Assembly (NCBI RefSeq): GCF_003671715.1
Contig: NZ_RAIF01000012.1
Span: forward strand, 487,210-542,524
Direction of reading: 5' to 3'
From: Streptomyces sp. E2N166
Lineage (GTDB): Bacteria; Actinomycetota; Actinomycetes; Streptomycetales; Streptomycetaceae
Length of the DNA: 55,315 nucleotides
The translations under genes were made by a program, and so were the position numbers. This document shows, one piece after another, positions 1 through 7,610 of the stretch; the stretch's first letter is position 1, and each line of letters begins with the position of its first letter. The notes beneath the pieces are model-generated. The model saw nothing but the letters and a program-made list of their open reading frames with translations, was not told where the DNA came from and ran no database searches.

Positions 1-2
1 CC

Positions 3-488
3 TTCCCGGAGACGAACGTGCGGCTGTCCGACGGCTCCCGGTACAAGCGCGTCGACCTGGTCACCGCCACCGAGTGCGCGCAGGGGATGTCCCCGGAGCT
101 CGCCGCCCTGGCCGACCAGGGCGAGGGCTGCCTGCGGCTCACCACGGCCCTGTTCACGGACGCCGAGCGGCGCTCGCAGGTGAGCGTGACCGTGGCGAGC
201 TTCGTGCGCGCGGAGGACGCCGGGACGGTGTTCGCGATGGCCTCCATGGACCCGGTGACGTACCAGACGGTCTCGCTCGACCCGCCGCCCGAGGCGGGGC
301 TGCCGACGGTGCCGCCCGGGTCGGCCGGCGTCTTCAGGCGGCTGATGACCGTACGGTCGGTGGTGTTCGCGAACGGCCAGTGGGGCGACGGGGCGGAGAC
401 CGGGGAGGCCGCGCTCACCCGGCAGACGGAGGGCCTGCTCCGGTACGTGAACGACCACGTGGTGGCGTACGAACAGGGCGGTGTGTGA
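3..488 (+). CDS. C-terminal part of an unrecognised protein (truncated at window edge)
   Basis: The reading frame is open from the first complete codon to a TGA at 486-488, so the gene begins outside the window. The first in-frame start candidate is the GTG at 18, but the frame continues upstream of it. About 160 residues are visible. They are soluble and mixed in character, with no membrane segment, and I do not recognise the family. A strongly biased third codon position supports it as real. It is followed after 98 bases by a secreted-protein gene on the same strand, which has its own ribosome site, so co-transcription is possible but not shown. Confidence 0.7.
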   Translation, partial: FPETNVRLSDGSRYKRVDLVTATECAQGMSPELAALADQGEGCLRLTTALFTDAERRSQVSVTVASFVRAEDAGTVFAMASMDPVTYQTVSLDPPPEAGLPTVPPGSAGVFRRLMTVRSVVFANGQWGDGAETGEAALTRQTEGLLRYVNDHVVAYEQGGV

Positions 489-586
489 CGCAGGTTACCC
501 GTGCCCATCGGCGCGACCGCTGAGTAACTCCGTTCGGTATCTCGTACATAGCGGCGTACGCTCCCCTACCTCTTCAGGAGGCGCGC

Positions 587-1306
587 ATGTCGCGCAGGAG
601 AACTCTCGGCACGAAGAAGAAGATCGCGCTGCTGCTCAGCGCGGCGGCGGTGGCCGGCGGTGGGGCGTTCGTGGCGGCGAACGCCTCGAACGCCTCGCCG
701 ACCACGAACGCGCAGACGAAGGCCGCCCAGGACTCCTCCGTCTGCCAGGGCCTGGCCACCGCGCTCGGCAACAACCAGCGCTTCATCGACGGCCAGCGGG
801 CCGATCCCGACGCCCAGTCGGAGGCCCGGATCGCCAACCGCGAGGCGGTCATCGCGGAGATAGGGCGCAAGCAGGCGGCGTCCGGGTGCGCGGTTGGGGA
901 GTCGGCTCAGGACTCCCAGACCCCGCAGCCGCCGCAGGACGGCCAGGAAACAGGTCAGGGCGCCGGACAGGAGGAGGCGGGCCAGGGTACGGGCCAGGAG
1001 GCAGGTCAGGACGCCGGCCAGCAGGCCGGGGGCCAGGCCGGAGGTGCCGCACAGGCCGGTGAGCAGGTCTGCGACGGCTCCACCGTCACCCTCTCCGGCG
1101 AGGGCGGCGCCCCTGCCGCGTCCAGCAACGAGTTCCCGGTGGGCACCAAGCTCAAGGTGACCAACCTCGACAACGACAAGTCCACGACGGTGGAGGTCAA
1201 TTCCGTCTCGGGAAGCTGCGTGCTGCTCAACAACGCGGCGTTCGAACAGGTCCGGGAGCAGGGCAAGTTCCTGATCCGGCGGGCGCTGATCGAGAAGGTG
1301 GGCTGA
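587..1306 (+). CDS. Secreted protein with Gln/Gly-rich linker and C-terminal beta domain
   Basis: 239 residues. The ATG at 587 follows an AGGAGG ribosome site. Residues 1-37 look like a Sec signal (basic RRRTLGTKKK, then a hydrophobic Ala/Leu stretch). A helical segment with two cysteines follows (about 45-105). Then comes a low-complexity linker of GQ/AGQ/EAGQ repeats (about 108-158) and a compact C-terminal domain of about 75 residues with two cysteines. The C-terminal GTKLKVTNLDN segment resembles the double-psi beta-barrel pattern of RlpA/expansin-like domains; that is a guess from pattern. The architecture (signal, helical part, Q/G/N linker, C-domain) parallels the DUF1996 protein at 8393-9931. 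Its function is unknown, probably in the cell envelope. Confidence 0.85.
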   Translation: MSRRRTLGTKKKIALLLSAAAVAGGGAFVAANASNASPTTNAQTKAAQDSSVCQGLATALGNNQRFIDGQRADPDAQSEARIANREAVIAEIGRKQAASGCAVGESAQDSQTPQPPQDGQETGQGAGQEEAGQGTGQEAGQDAGQQAGGQAGGAAQAGEQVCDGSTVTLSGEGGAPAASSNEFPVGTKLKVTNLDNDKSTTVEVNSVSGSCVLLNNAAFEQVREQGKFLIRRALIEKVG

Positions 1307-1317
1307 GGCTCAGCCAC
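1302..1317. terminator. Small inverted repeat between convergent genes
   Basis: GGCTGAGGCTCAGCC straddles the two facing stop codons (1304-1306 on plus, 1310-1312 on minus). The arms are short with almost no loop and no T-run, as is common in Streptomyces. It may act as a bidirectional terminator. Confidence 0.35.
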
Positions 1318-2157
1318 CTGACGGAGCCAGGAAACCGCCGAGGCGGCGGCCCAGTTCGGGCGGGGCACACTGCGGCAGCGCGTGGTGGGACACGTCCGGC
1401 AGGACGGACGCCTCCACGCACGGCAGCAGGGCCCGCGCCCGGGCCGCCACCTCGGACGGGTCATGGGTCCTGCTGTTCCCGGCCAGGAGCAGCAGGACAG
1501 GCACGTCCAGTCCGCGCAGCGCGTCCGGCGCCAGACGCGGTCCGGTCACCGGCCTGCGGCCGGGGAAGCCGACGGCGGCCTCCTGGAGGGCCGCCCAGTC
1601 GGGGTCGAGTGGAGTCGCCCCGGTCTCCCACTCCAGGAAGGCGCGGACGCGTCGGGGCGTGGGCCGCAGCAGCATCGGCAGCGCGCGCAGCAGGTAGGCC
1701 GCCTTGAACCCGGCGAAGCACTGGGTCGGGTCCAGGAGGAACAGGCGGCGTACCCGCTCGGGTGGTGCAGGGCGTGGTGCAGGGCGATCCAGGCGCCGTA
1801 GGAGTGGCCGCCGAGGTCCGTCTCCTCGATGCCGAGGCCGTCGAGGTGGGGGCACCTCCCACGTCCTTGAGGCAGTGGGGGAGCGTCCAGCCAGCCGGCG
1901 AGGTCGGCGACCGTACGGGGGTGGCGGTCGCCGGCCGGCGTGCTGCGGCCCGGGGCGCCGATCAGGTCGACCGCGTGGAGGCGGTGGGTGCGGGACAGCT
2001 CACCGGCCTGGGCGTACCACGAGGCCGAGGTCGCCGCACCGCCACCGGGGAGGAGGACGAGCGGCGGGCCGTCGGCCGGGCCGGTCACGTGGACGTGCGT
2101 CACTCCGAAGGGCGTGGGTACGGTCACCGACTCGGGCCGCGTCGGCCACCTGGCCAT
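1310..2157 (-). pseudogene. Alpha/beta hydrolase, frameshifted
   Basis: Two overlapping minus-strand frames together give one alpha/beta hydrolase. The N-terminal frame carries TPFGVTHVHVTGPADGPPL, the oxyanion-region LLPGGGA and the nucleophile elbow GGHSYGAW. It loses homology after ALHHP. The next frame resumes with RVRRLFLLDPTQCFAG and carries the catalytic-His region VSHHALP near the C-terminus. One missing base near 1758-1763 (codon CCG-GAG reduced to CCG-AG) explains the switch. The first in-frame ATG is at 2157, but residues before it (AAYDKV) also look family-like, so the N-terminus may be disturbed too. An 11-residue PPLPQGRGRCP insertion is encoded by a palindromic element (1846-1883). 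It could be a true pseudogene or a sequencing error. It diverges from the MarR gene. Confidence 0.75.
1846..1883. repeat. Palindromic GC-rich element inside the hydrolase gene
   Basis: The plus strand reads CTCCCAC (1856-1862), a 12-base spacer, then GTGGGGGAG (1875-1883), preceded by GGTGGGGGCAC. On the minus strand it encodes PPLPQGRGRCP in frame, exactly where related hydrolases have a short loop. I recall many Streptomyces genomes carrying near-identical palindromes of this type within and between genes. Here it adds residues without breaking the frame. Confidence 0.6.
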
Positions 2158-2224
2158 GACCTTGTCGTACGCCGCTTGGAGACGGCCGGCGTCGTACGTA
2201 TCGCGAGCAGAGCAGGGCCCGGAG

Positions 2225-2662
2225 ATGGAGATCGTCCATCTGCTGCGCGCGGTCGCCGTCGAACTGGGCGCGCACAGCGCGCGGTTCGCGCAGCGCAACG
2301 GCATGCACCCCACCGACGTGCGCGCGCTGATCGAGCTCATGGACGCCTCGCGGGCGGGTGAGGGGATGACCGCCGGGCGGCTGGGCGCCGCTCTCGGCCT
2401 GAACTCGGCGGGGACCACGGCCCTGGTCGACCGGCTGGAACGGGCCGGCCATGTGCGGCGGGTGCGCGACGAGCGGGACCGGCGCAGGGTCACCGTCGAG
2501 GTGGACGAGCGGGCGGTCGCCCTCGGTCGGTCCCACTTCGGGCCGCTGATCGGTCAGGTGGTGGAGGTGCTGCGGCGTTACGACGAGCGGGAGTTGGAGG
2601 CAATCGGCTCCTTCCTGACCGGCGTGCGGGAGGCGGCGGCCGGGGAGGGGCGGGAGTCGTGA
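2225..2662 (+). CDS. MarR-family transcriptional regulator
   Basis: 145 residues from the ATG at 2225. Alternative in-frame starts further upstream (2158) lie antisense to the hydrolase and are less likely. The winged-helix core is clear: MTAGRLGAALGLNSAGTTAL is the recognition region (about residues 49-68), followed by LVDRLERAGHVRRVRDERDRR, the MarR wing with its conserved D-x-R-D-R-R. The N- and C-terminal helices form the usual dimer domain. It diverges from the hydrolase, the classic arrangement for a regulator of its neighbour and itself. The ligand is unknown. The ribosome site is weak. Confidence 0.85.
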   Translation: MEIVHLLRAVAVELGAHSARFAQRNGMHPTDVRALIELMDASRAGEGMTAGRLGAALGLNSAGTTALVDRLERAGHVRRVRDERDRRRVTVEVDERAVALGRSHFGPLIGQVVEVLRRYDERELEAIGSFLTGVREAAAGEGRES

Positions 2663-2697
2663 CGGGGCCAGTGAGAGACCCGCCACACCGGCACCAG

Positions 2698-2735
2698 GTA
2701 ACACGGGGTTCACATATGGGCAACGGCCGGGAAAT
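2698..2735 (+). promoter_or_regulatory. GlnR box upstream of glnII
   Basis: Four half-sites sit at exact 6-base spacing: GTAAC (2698-2702), TTCAC (2709-2713), GCAAC (2720-2724) and GAAAT (2731-2735). This fits the a-b-a-b GlnR consensus gTnAc-n6-GaAAc described for Streptomyces nitrogen genes. It lies about 100 bases before the glnII start, consistent with activation under nitrogen limitation. Confidence 0.8.
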
Positions 2736-2837
2736 CGCCTGTTGGCACGCTGCTCCGCAGTAGACGCGACGCCCAGGTCGCCCCGGCGCCGCAGCACCCG
2801 CAGTGCGCCCAGACCCACCCCCGAAGGATGTGTCCCC

Positions 2838-3869
2838 GTGACCTTCAAGGCCGAGTACATCTGGATCGACGGCACCGAGCCGACGGCCAAGCTCCGTTCC
2901 AAGACGAAGATCATCACGGACGCCCCCGCGGGCCTGGACGCCCTGCCGATCTGGGGCTTCGACGGCTCCTCCACCAACCAGGCCGAGGGCAGCTCCTCGG
3001 ACTGCGTGCTCAGGCCGGTCTTCTCCTGCCCCGACCCGATCCGCGGCGGCGACGACATCCTGGTGCTGTGCGAGGTCCTCGACACGGACATGACCCCGCA
3101 CCCGACCAACACCCGCGCCGCGCTGGCCGAGCTCGCCGAGCGCTTCGCCGCGCAGGAGCCGATCTTCGGCATCGAGCAGGAGTACACCTTCTTCAAGGGC
3201 GCCCGCCCGCTCGGCTTCCCCGAGGGCGGCTTCCCGGCCGCGCAGGGCGGCTACTACTGCGGTGTCGGCTCGGACGAGATCTTCGGCCGTGACGTCGTCG
3301 AGGCGCACCTGGAGAACTGCCTGAAGGCGGGCCTGGGCATCTCCGGCATCAACGCCGAGGTCATGCCGGGCCAGTGGGAGTTCCAGGTCGGCCCGCTGGC
3401 GCCGCTGGAGGTCTCCGACCAGCTGTGGGTGGCCCGCTGGCTGCTCTACCGCACGGCCGAGGACTTCGAGGTCTCCGCCACCCTGGACCCCAAGCCGGTC
3501 AAGGGCGACTGGAACGGCGCGGGCGCGCACACCAACTTCTCCACCAAGGCGATGCGCGAGGGCTACGACGCGATCATCACCGCCGCCGAGTCGCTCGGTG
3601 AGGGCTCCAAGCCGATGGACCACGTCAAGAACTACGGCGCCGGCATCGACGACCGCCTCACCGGCCTGCACGAGACCGCCCCGTGGAACGAGTACTCCTA
3701 CGGCGTCTCCGACCGCGGTGCCTCGGTCCGCATCCCGTGGCAGGTCGAGAAGGACGGCAAGGGCTACATCGAGGACCGCCGCCCGAACGCCAACGTCGAC
3801 CCGTACGTGGTGACCCGCCTGCTGGTGGACACCTGCTGCACCGCGCTGGAGAAGGCCGGCCAGGTCTGA
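2838..3869 (+). CDS. glnII: Glutamine synthetase type II (eukaryote-like)
   Basis: 343 residues from the GTG at 2838, the expected length for bacterial GSII. It makes glutamine from glutamate, ammonia and ATP in the cytoplasm. GSII hallmarks are visible: an N-terminal AEYIWIDG, the beta-grasp motif WGFDGSSTNQAEG, EQEYTFF, the ammonia/glutamate-site segment INAEVMPGQWEFQVGP, the ATP-site segment GDWNGAGAHTNFSTKAMR, and the C-terminal SVRIPWQVEKDGKGYIEDRRP. Unlike GS-I it has no adenylylation site, so GlnE (35512-38517) should not act on it. The GlnR box at 2698-2735 indicates nitrogen control, and a strong hairpin follows the stop. In Streptomyces GSII complements the main GS-I (glnA, not in this window). 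Confidence 0.97.
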   Translation: MTFKAEYIWIDGTEPTAKLRSKTKIITDAPAGLDALPIWGFDGSSTNQAEGSSSDCVLRPVFSCPDPIRGGDDILVLCEVLDTDMTPHPTNTRAALAELAERFAAQEPIFGIEQEYTFFKGARPLGFPEGGFPAAQGGYYCGVGSDEIFGRDVVEAHLENCLKAGLGISGINAEVMPGQWEFQVGPLAPLEVSDQLWVARWLLYRTAEDFEVSATLDPKPVKGDWNGAGAHTNFSTKAMREGYDAIITAAESLGEGSKPMDHVKNYGAGIDDRLTGLHETAPWNEYSYGVSDRGASVRIPWQVEKDGKGYIEDRRPNANVDPYVVTRLLVDTCCTALEKAGQV

Positions 3870-3894
3870 TCCGGCCCCGCCCCGCTTCGCCCGG

Positions 3895-3925
3895 AGGGGC
3901 GTCCACCGCGACGGTGGGCGCCCCT
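3895..3925 (+). terminator. Rho-independent-type hairpin after glnII
   Basis: AGGGGCGTCCACCG (3895-3908) pairs with CGGTGGGCGCCCCT (3912-3925) over 14 positions with one G-T wobble and a CGA loop. It starts 25 bases after the glnII stop. There is no long T-run, which is usual for Streptomyces terminators. Confidence 0.75.
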
Positions 3926-3986
3926 TCGCGTTGGCCGCGGACCGCACGGTGATCGCGTTGTCAGTGGTGCGTGGCATCGTGGGCCC

Positions 3987-4916
3987 ATGGAGATCGACGG
4001 GGACCTCGCCATCAAGGTCGAGACGGAGAACCGGCAGACGCACGCGCGGATTCCGGCGGCCCGGCTGCGCGATCTGGTGGCACGGATCGGCGGCACCCGA
4101 GACCGGTTCCTGGTCGTCCAGCGGATACCGGACATCCCCGACGTGTTCGCACAGGTGTGGCACGAAGAGGGCGGCGACTACCGGCTGGAGTACCGGGCCG
4201 CCGGGCACCTCTTCTTCGGGACGGATCTCGACGACCCCGGCCGGGTGGCGGATCTCCTGACCGGCTGGGCGCGCGAGCGGCCCGGCTGGGACACCGGCGT
4301 CGACTGGGAGCCGATCGCCCTCGGGCCGCAGAAGGAGGTCCCGGAACTGCCGGACGACGTCCGGGAGAAGGTCGAGCAGTGCGTGCGGGAGCGCCTGCGC
4401 TGCGGTTACGACAGCCGGCAGGTGCTGGCCGGGATCGCCGAGGACCACCTGGTCGGCGGTGAGCACGGAGAACGGCCGGTGTCGAAGGACCAGGCACGGC
4501 GGTTGGTGGACCGGCTGTGGCTGGAGCGGTTGGCGGAGCAGGAGGCGTGGGGCGCCGTGACCACCGACCCCGACCGGCTCACCCGGGTCTTCGAGACCCT
4601 GGACGCCACCGGCATCACCGCCCGGGAGAACTTCACCTGCTGCCGCGGCTGCGGCACGACGGAGATAGGCGCCGAGCGCGAGGGAGCCCGGGGCTTCGTC
4701 TTCTTCCACCAGCAGAGCACGGAGGGCGCGGCCGAAGGGTACGGACTCGCCCTGCACTACGGCGGTTTCGACGGCTCCGAGGACACGACCACCGCGGTCG
4801 GCCACGAGGTCGTGGCGGCCTTCACGGCAGCCGGGCTGTCCACGGAGTGGAACGGCGACCCGGGCAAGGCCATCACCGTCACCCCACTGGACTGGCGCAA
4901 ACGCCTGGTGGGCTGA
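3987..4916 (+). CDS. DUF6891-type protein of unknown function
   Basis: 309 residues from the ATG at 3987. It is acidic and soluble with no signal peptide. The first 100 residues form one domain (QTHARIPAARLRDLVARIGG, then LEYRAAGHLFFG). The remainder resembles the DUF6891 family: a Cys-containing segment ENFTCCRGCGTTEIGAE (about residues 213-229), then FVFFHQQSTE, LALHYGGFDGSED and a C-terminal TEWNGDPGKAITV. The three closely spaced cysteines could bind metal or be structural. It stands alone between glnII and the repeat tract, with no ribosome site of note. The family has no assigned activity. Confidence 0.8.
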   Translation: MEIDGDLAIKVETENRQTHARIPAARLRDLVARIGGTRDRFLVVQRIPDIPDVFAQVWHEEGGDYRLEYRAAGHLFFGTDLDDPGRVADLLTGWARERPGWDTGVDWEPIALGPQKEVPELPDDVREKVEQCVRERLRCGYDSRQVLAGIAEDHLVGGEHGERPVSKDQARRLVDRLWLERLAEQEAWGAVTTDPDRLTRVFETLDATGITARENFTCCRGCGTTEIGAEREGARGFVFFHQQSTEGAAEGYGLALHYGGFDGSEDTTTAVGHEVVAAFTAAGLSTEWNGDPGKAITVTPLDWRKRLVG

Positions 4917-5082
4917 CCGGACCGTCCTCGGCTCCGCGCCGCCGTGGCGTCCACGGCACCGAACACCGGCGGACGGTCCAGACCGTGCGGCGCGTCGGTT
5001 ACACGTACACGCCGCTCACCGGACGCTGAGCCACCTCGGCCTCCGCCCGTCTCCGCTGTCTCTGCCGCCTCCGCCCGCCTCT

Positions 5083-5196
5083 GCTGTCTCCGCTGTCTCC
5101 GCTGTCTCCGCTGTCTCTGCTGTCTCCGCTGTCTCTGCTGTCTCCGCTGTCTCCGCTGTCTCTGCTGTCTCTGCTGTCTCCGCTGTCTCTGCTGTC
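5083..5196. repeat. 9-bp tandem repeat, about 12.7 copies of GCTGTCTCY
   Basis: From 5083 to 5190 there are twelve consecutive 9-base units GCTGTCTC(C/T), then GCTGTC and a small hairpin CTGTC-GGCA-GACAG (5192-5205). Degenerate copies extend back to about 5041. One strand is pure C/T/G with no A. Because the unit is 9 bases, all frames stay open and spurious AET or DSG repeat proteins appear in translation. The 329-base gap 4917-5245 holds this tract and no convincing gene. Confidence 0.9.
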
Positions 5197-5245
5197 GGCA
5201 GACAGGCGTTCCCTCCGGCCGCGGCGCCGGGGCACAGTGAACGGC

Positions 5246-6280
5246 ATGAGGCTACTGGTGCTGGGCGGTACGGAGTTCGTGGGGCGGGCCGTGGTGGAGG
5301 CGGCGCTCGGGCGCGGCTGGGAGGTGACCGTCTTCCACCGAGGACGGCACGCGGCACCGCCCGGAGCGCGGTCGCTGCACGGCGACCGCACCGCGTCCGA
5401 CGGGCTCACCGCCCTGGCCGACGGCACGTGGGACGCCGTCGTCGACACCTGGTCGGCGGCGCCCGGCGCCGTGCGGGACGCGGCGCGGCTGCTGCGGGGC
5501 CGCGTCGGCCGGTACGTGTACGTGTCGAGCTGCTCGGTGTACGCCTGGGCCCCGCCCGCCGGGTACACCGAGGACGCCCCGCTCGTCGACGGCGCCTCGG
5601 CGGACGCCGGGCAGACCGACTACGCCCGGGACAAGCGGGGCGCCGAGCTGGCCGTCCTGGACGCCTTCGGCGCGGACCGTTCGGTGCTCGTCAGGGCCGG
5701 GCTGATCCTCGGCCCGTACGAGAACATCGGGCGGCTGCCGTGGTGGCTGAACCGCGTCGCGCGCGGCGGCCCCGTGCTCGCGCCGGGCCCTCGGGACCTC
5801 CCCCTCCAGTACGTCGACGTCCGCGACCTCGCCGACTGGACCCTCGGAGCGGTCGGGCAGGAGCTGAGCGGACCGTACAACCTGGTCTCGCCGCCGGGGC
5901 ACACCACCATGGGCGCCCTGCTCGACGCCTGCGCGACGGCGACGGGCGGAGCGGCGGAGCTGCGCTGGACCGCCCCCGAGACCATTCTGGCCGCCGGCAT
6001 CGAGCCGTGGGGGCGACTGCCCGTGTGGACGCCGCCCGGCAGCGACCTGCACGACGCCCTGCACGGCGCGGACGTCTCCCGGGCGCTGGCGACGGGACTG
6101 AGCTGCCGACCGGTCGGCGCCACCGTCGCCGACACCTGGACCTGGCTGCGGGGCATCGGCGGCACGGCGCCCCGGCGTCCGGACCGGCCGCCGGTCGGGC
6201 TGGAGCCCGAGACGGAGGCGAAGGTGCTCGCGGCCGACCGGAGCGGGCCCCGCGAAGGTGTACCTGACACCACCCCCTGA
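5246..6280 (+). CDS. NAD-dependent epimerase/reductase (extended SDR)
   Basis: 344 residues from the ATG at 5246 (a GTG at 5237 is also in frame). The Rossmann nucleotide motif LVLGGTEFVGRAVV is at the extreme N-terminus, a VYVSSCSVYA strand carries the catalytic Ser region (about residue 93), and DYARDKRGAEL holds the YxxxK pair (about 126-130). LVRAGLILGPYENIGRLPWW and the LPLQYVDVRDLADW strand are typical of the isoflavone-reductase/UDP-sugar epimerase-like group. The substrate cannot be told. It directly follows the tandem repeat tract, with no clear ribosome site. A C-rich/G-rich hairpin lies at the stop codon. Confidence 0.85.
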   Translation: MRLLVLGGTEFVGRAVVEAALGRGWEVTVFHRGRHAAPPGARSLHGDRTASDGLTALADGTWDAVVDTWSAAPGAVRDAARLLRGRVGRYVYVSSCSVYAWAPPAGYTEDAPLVDGASADAGQTDYARDKRGAELAVLDAFGADRSVLVRAGLILGPYENIGRLPWWLNRVARGGPVLAPGPRDLPLQYVDVRDLADWTLGAVGQELSGPYNLVSPPGHTTMGALLDACATATGGAAELRWTAPETILAAGIEPWGRLPVWTPPGSDLHDALHGADVSRALATGLSCRPVGATVADTWTWLRGIGGTAPRRPDRPPVGLEPETEAKVLAADRSGPREGVPDTTP

Positions 6281-6290
6281 CCGGGGGGTT
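6274..6290 (+). terminator. Short GC hairpin at the epimerase stop
   Basis: CCCCC-TGACC-GGGGG(G) overlaps the TGA at 6278-6280. The stem is only 5-6 bp but very stable. It could terminate transcription or lie within the kinase-gene leader. Confidence 0.35.
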
Positions 6291-6332
6291 CGGCCCAGTG
6301 ACCCGTACCGTCGCCTCGGCGAGACTGACGGC

Positions 6333-7610
6333 ATGAACATCGAGACGAAGAGCGACGACCGGCGCACCGACCGGACGACACGGGCGCCGGGCGTGGCACT
6401 GTCGGCCGTGCGGGGACTGGCACTGACCCCGATCTCCCTGGTCGGCTCGGTGCTGTGCTTCTGCCTGACCCTTGTCTCCGTCGCCCTCGTCCCGATCGGG
6501 ATCGGCCTCGTCACCACTCCGTGGGTGCTCACGGGCGTGCGGGCGTTCGCGGACTGGCGCCGGCTGCTCGCCGCCGAGTGGGGCGGGGTGCGGATCCAGC
6601 GGGCGTACCGGCCGCTGCCCGCGAACGCCAATCCGTGGGCGCGCACCTTCGGGATGCTCAGCGACCCGGCGACCTGGCGGGACGTCCTGTGGCTGCCGGT
6701 CGACATGACGGCGGGTACCGTCACCGCGCTGCTGGCCTTCGCGCTGCCGCTGTACCCGTTGGAAGGGTTCGGGATAGCGGCCGGGCTGTGGCGGGTCCTG
6801 CCCGACGGGTACTGGTACGGCTTCGTCCGGGTCACCGACCAGACCTCGGCCTTCTACGCCGCGGGCCTCGGGGCCGTGCTCCTCCTCGTCGCCCTCTGGC
6901 TCACCCCTCGCACGCTGCACGCCCACTTCCGGCTCACCGGCGCGGTCCTCGGCTCCGGCCAGGGCCAACTCGCCGAGCGGGTGCGCGTACTGACCGAGAC
7001 CCGCCGTGACGCCGTGGACACCTCCGCCGCCGAACTGCGCCGCATCGAGCGTGACCTGCACGACGGGGCGCAGGCCCGGCTGGTCGCCATGGGCATGGAC
7101 CTGGGCACCATCGAGGCCCTGCTGGAGAAGAACCCGGAGAAGGCCAGGGAACTGCTCGCGCAGGCCCGCCGGTCCTCCGCCGACGCCCTGACCGAACTAC
7201 GTGAACTCGTACGCGGCATCCACCCGCCGGTACTCGCCGAACGCGGCCTGGGCGACGCGGTACGGGCCCTGGCGCTGCGGCTGCCCGTCGCCGTCGAGGT
7301 CGAGGTGGACCTGCCCGGCCGCGCGGAGGCACCCGTGGAGTCGGCCGGGTACTTCGCGGTCAGCGAGATCCTCACCAACGCGGTGAAGCACTCCGGCGCC
7401 GACCGGATCTGGATCGACATGCACCACGCCGAGGGTCATCTGCGCATCGCCGTCACCGACAACGGCAAGGGTGGAGCGGTGACCGGAGCGGGGTCGGGCC
7501 TGGCCGGGGTGGAGCGCCGACTCGGTACATTCGACGGCGTCCTGGCCGTCAGCTCGCCCGCCGGCGGTCCCACCATGGTCACCATGGAGATCCCTTGCGC
7601 GTTGTCCTAG
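6333..7610 (+). CDS. Sensor histidine kinase (NarL/DesK type)
   Basis: 425 residues from the ATG at 6333. The N-terminal half has four or five membrane helices (about residues 25-60, 120-150 and 170-200) with a PSPDUF-like sensor arrangement. The HisKA_3 dimerisation box is ERDLHDGAQARLVAMGMDLG, with the phosphorylated His about residue 245. The HATPase domain follows: the N-box is VSEILTNAVKHSG, the G1 box DNGKGGA and the G2 box GSGLAGVERRL. The stimulus is unknown. The next gene starts inside this one, so kinase and regulator are translationally coupled and form a two-component pair. Confidence 0.95.
   Translation: MNIETKSDDRRTDRTTRAPGVALSAVRGLALTPISLVGSVLCFCLTLVSVALVPIGIGLVTTPWVLTGVRAFADWRRLLAAEWGGVRIQRAYRPLPANANPWARTFGMLSDPATWRDVLWLPVDMTAGTVTALLAFALPLYPLEGFGIAAGLWRVLPDGYWYGFVRVTDQTSAFYAAGLGAVLLLVALWLTPRTLHAHFRLTGAVLGSGQGQLAERVRVLTETRRDAVDTSAAELRRIERDLHDGAQARLVAMGMDLGTIEALLEKNPEKARELLAQARRSSADALTELRELVRGIHPPVLAERGLGDAVRALALRLPVAVEVEVDLPGRAEAPVESAGYFAVSEILTNAVKHSGADRIWIDMHHAEGHLRIAVTDNGKGGAVTGAGSGLAGVERRLGTFDGVLAVSSPAGGPTMVTMEIPCALS

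Noticed and set aside
5083-5196. CRISPR-like array
   Set aside because: The repeats are contiguous 9-mers with no spacers and no cas genes are present.
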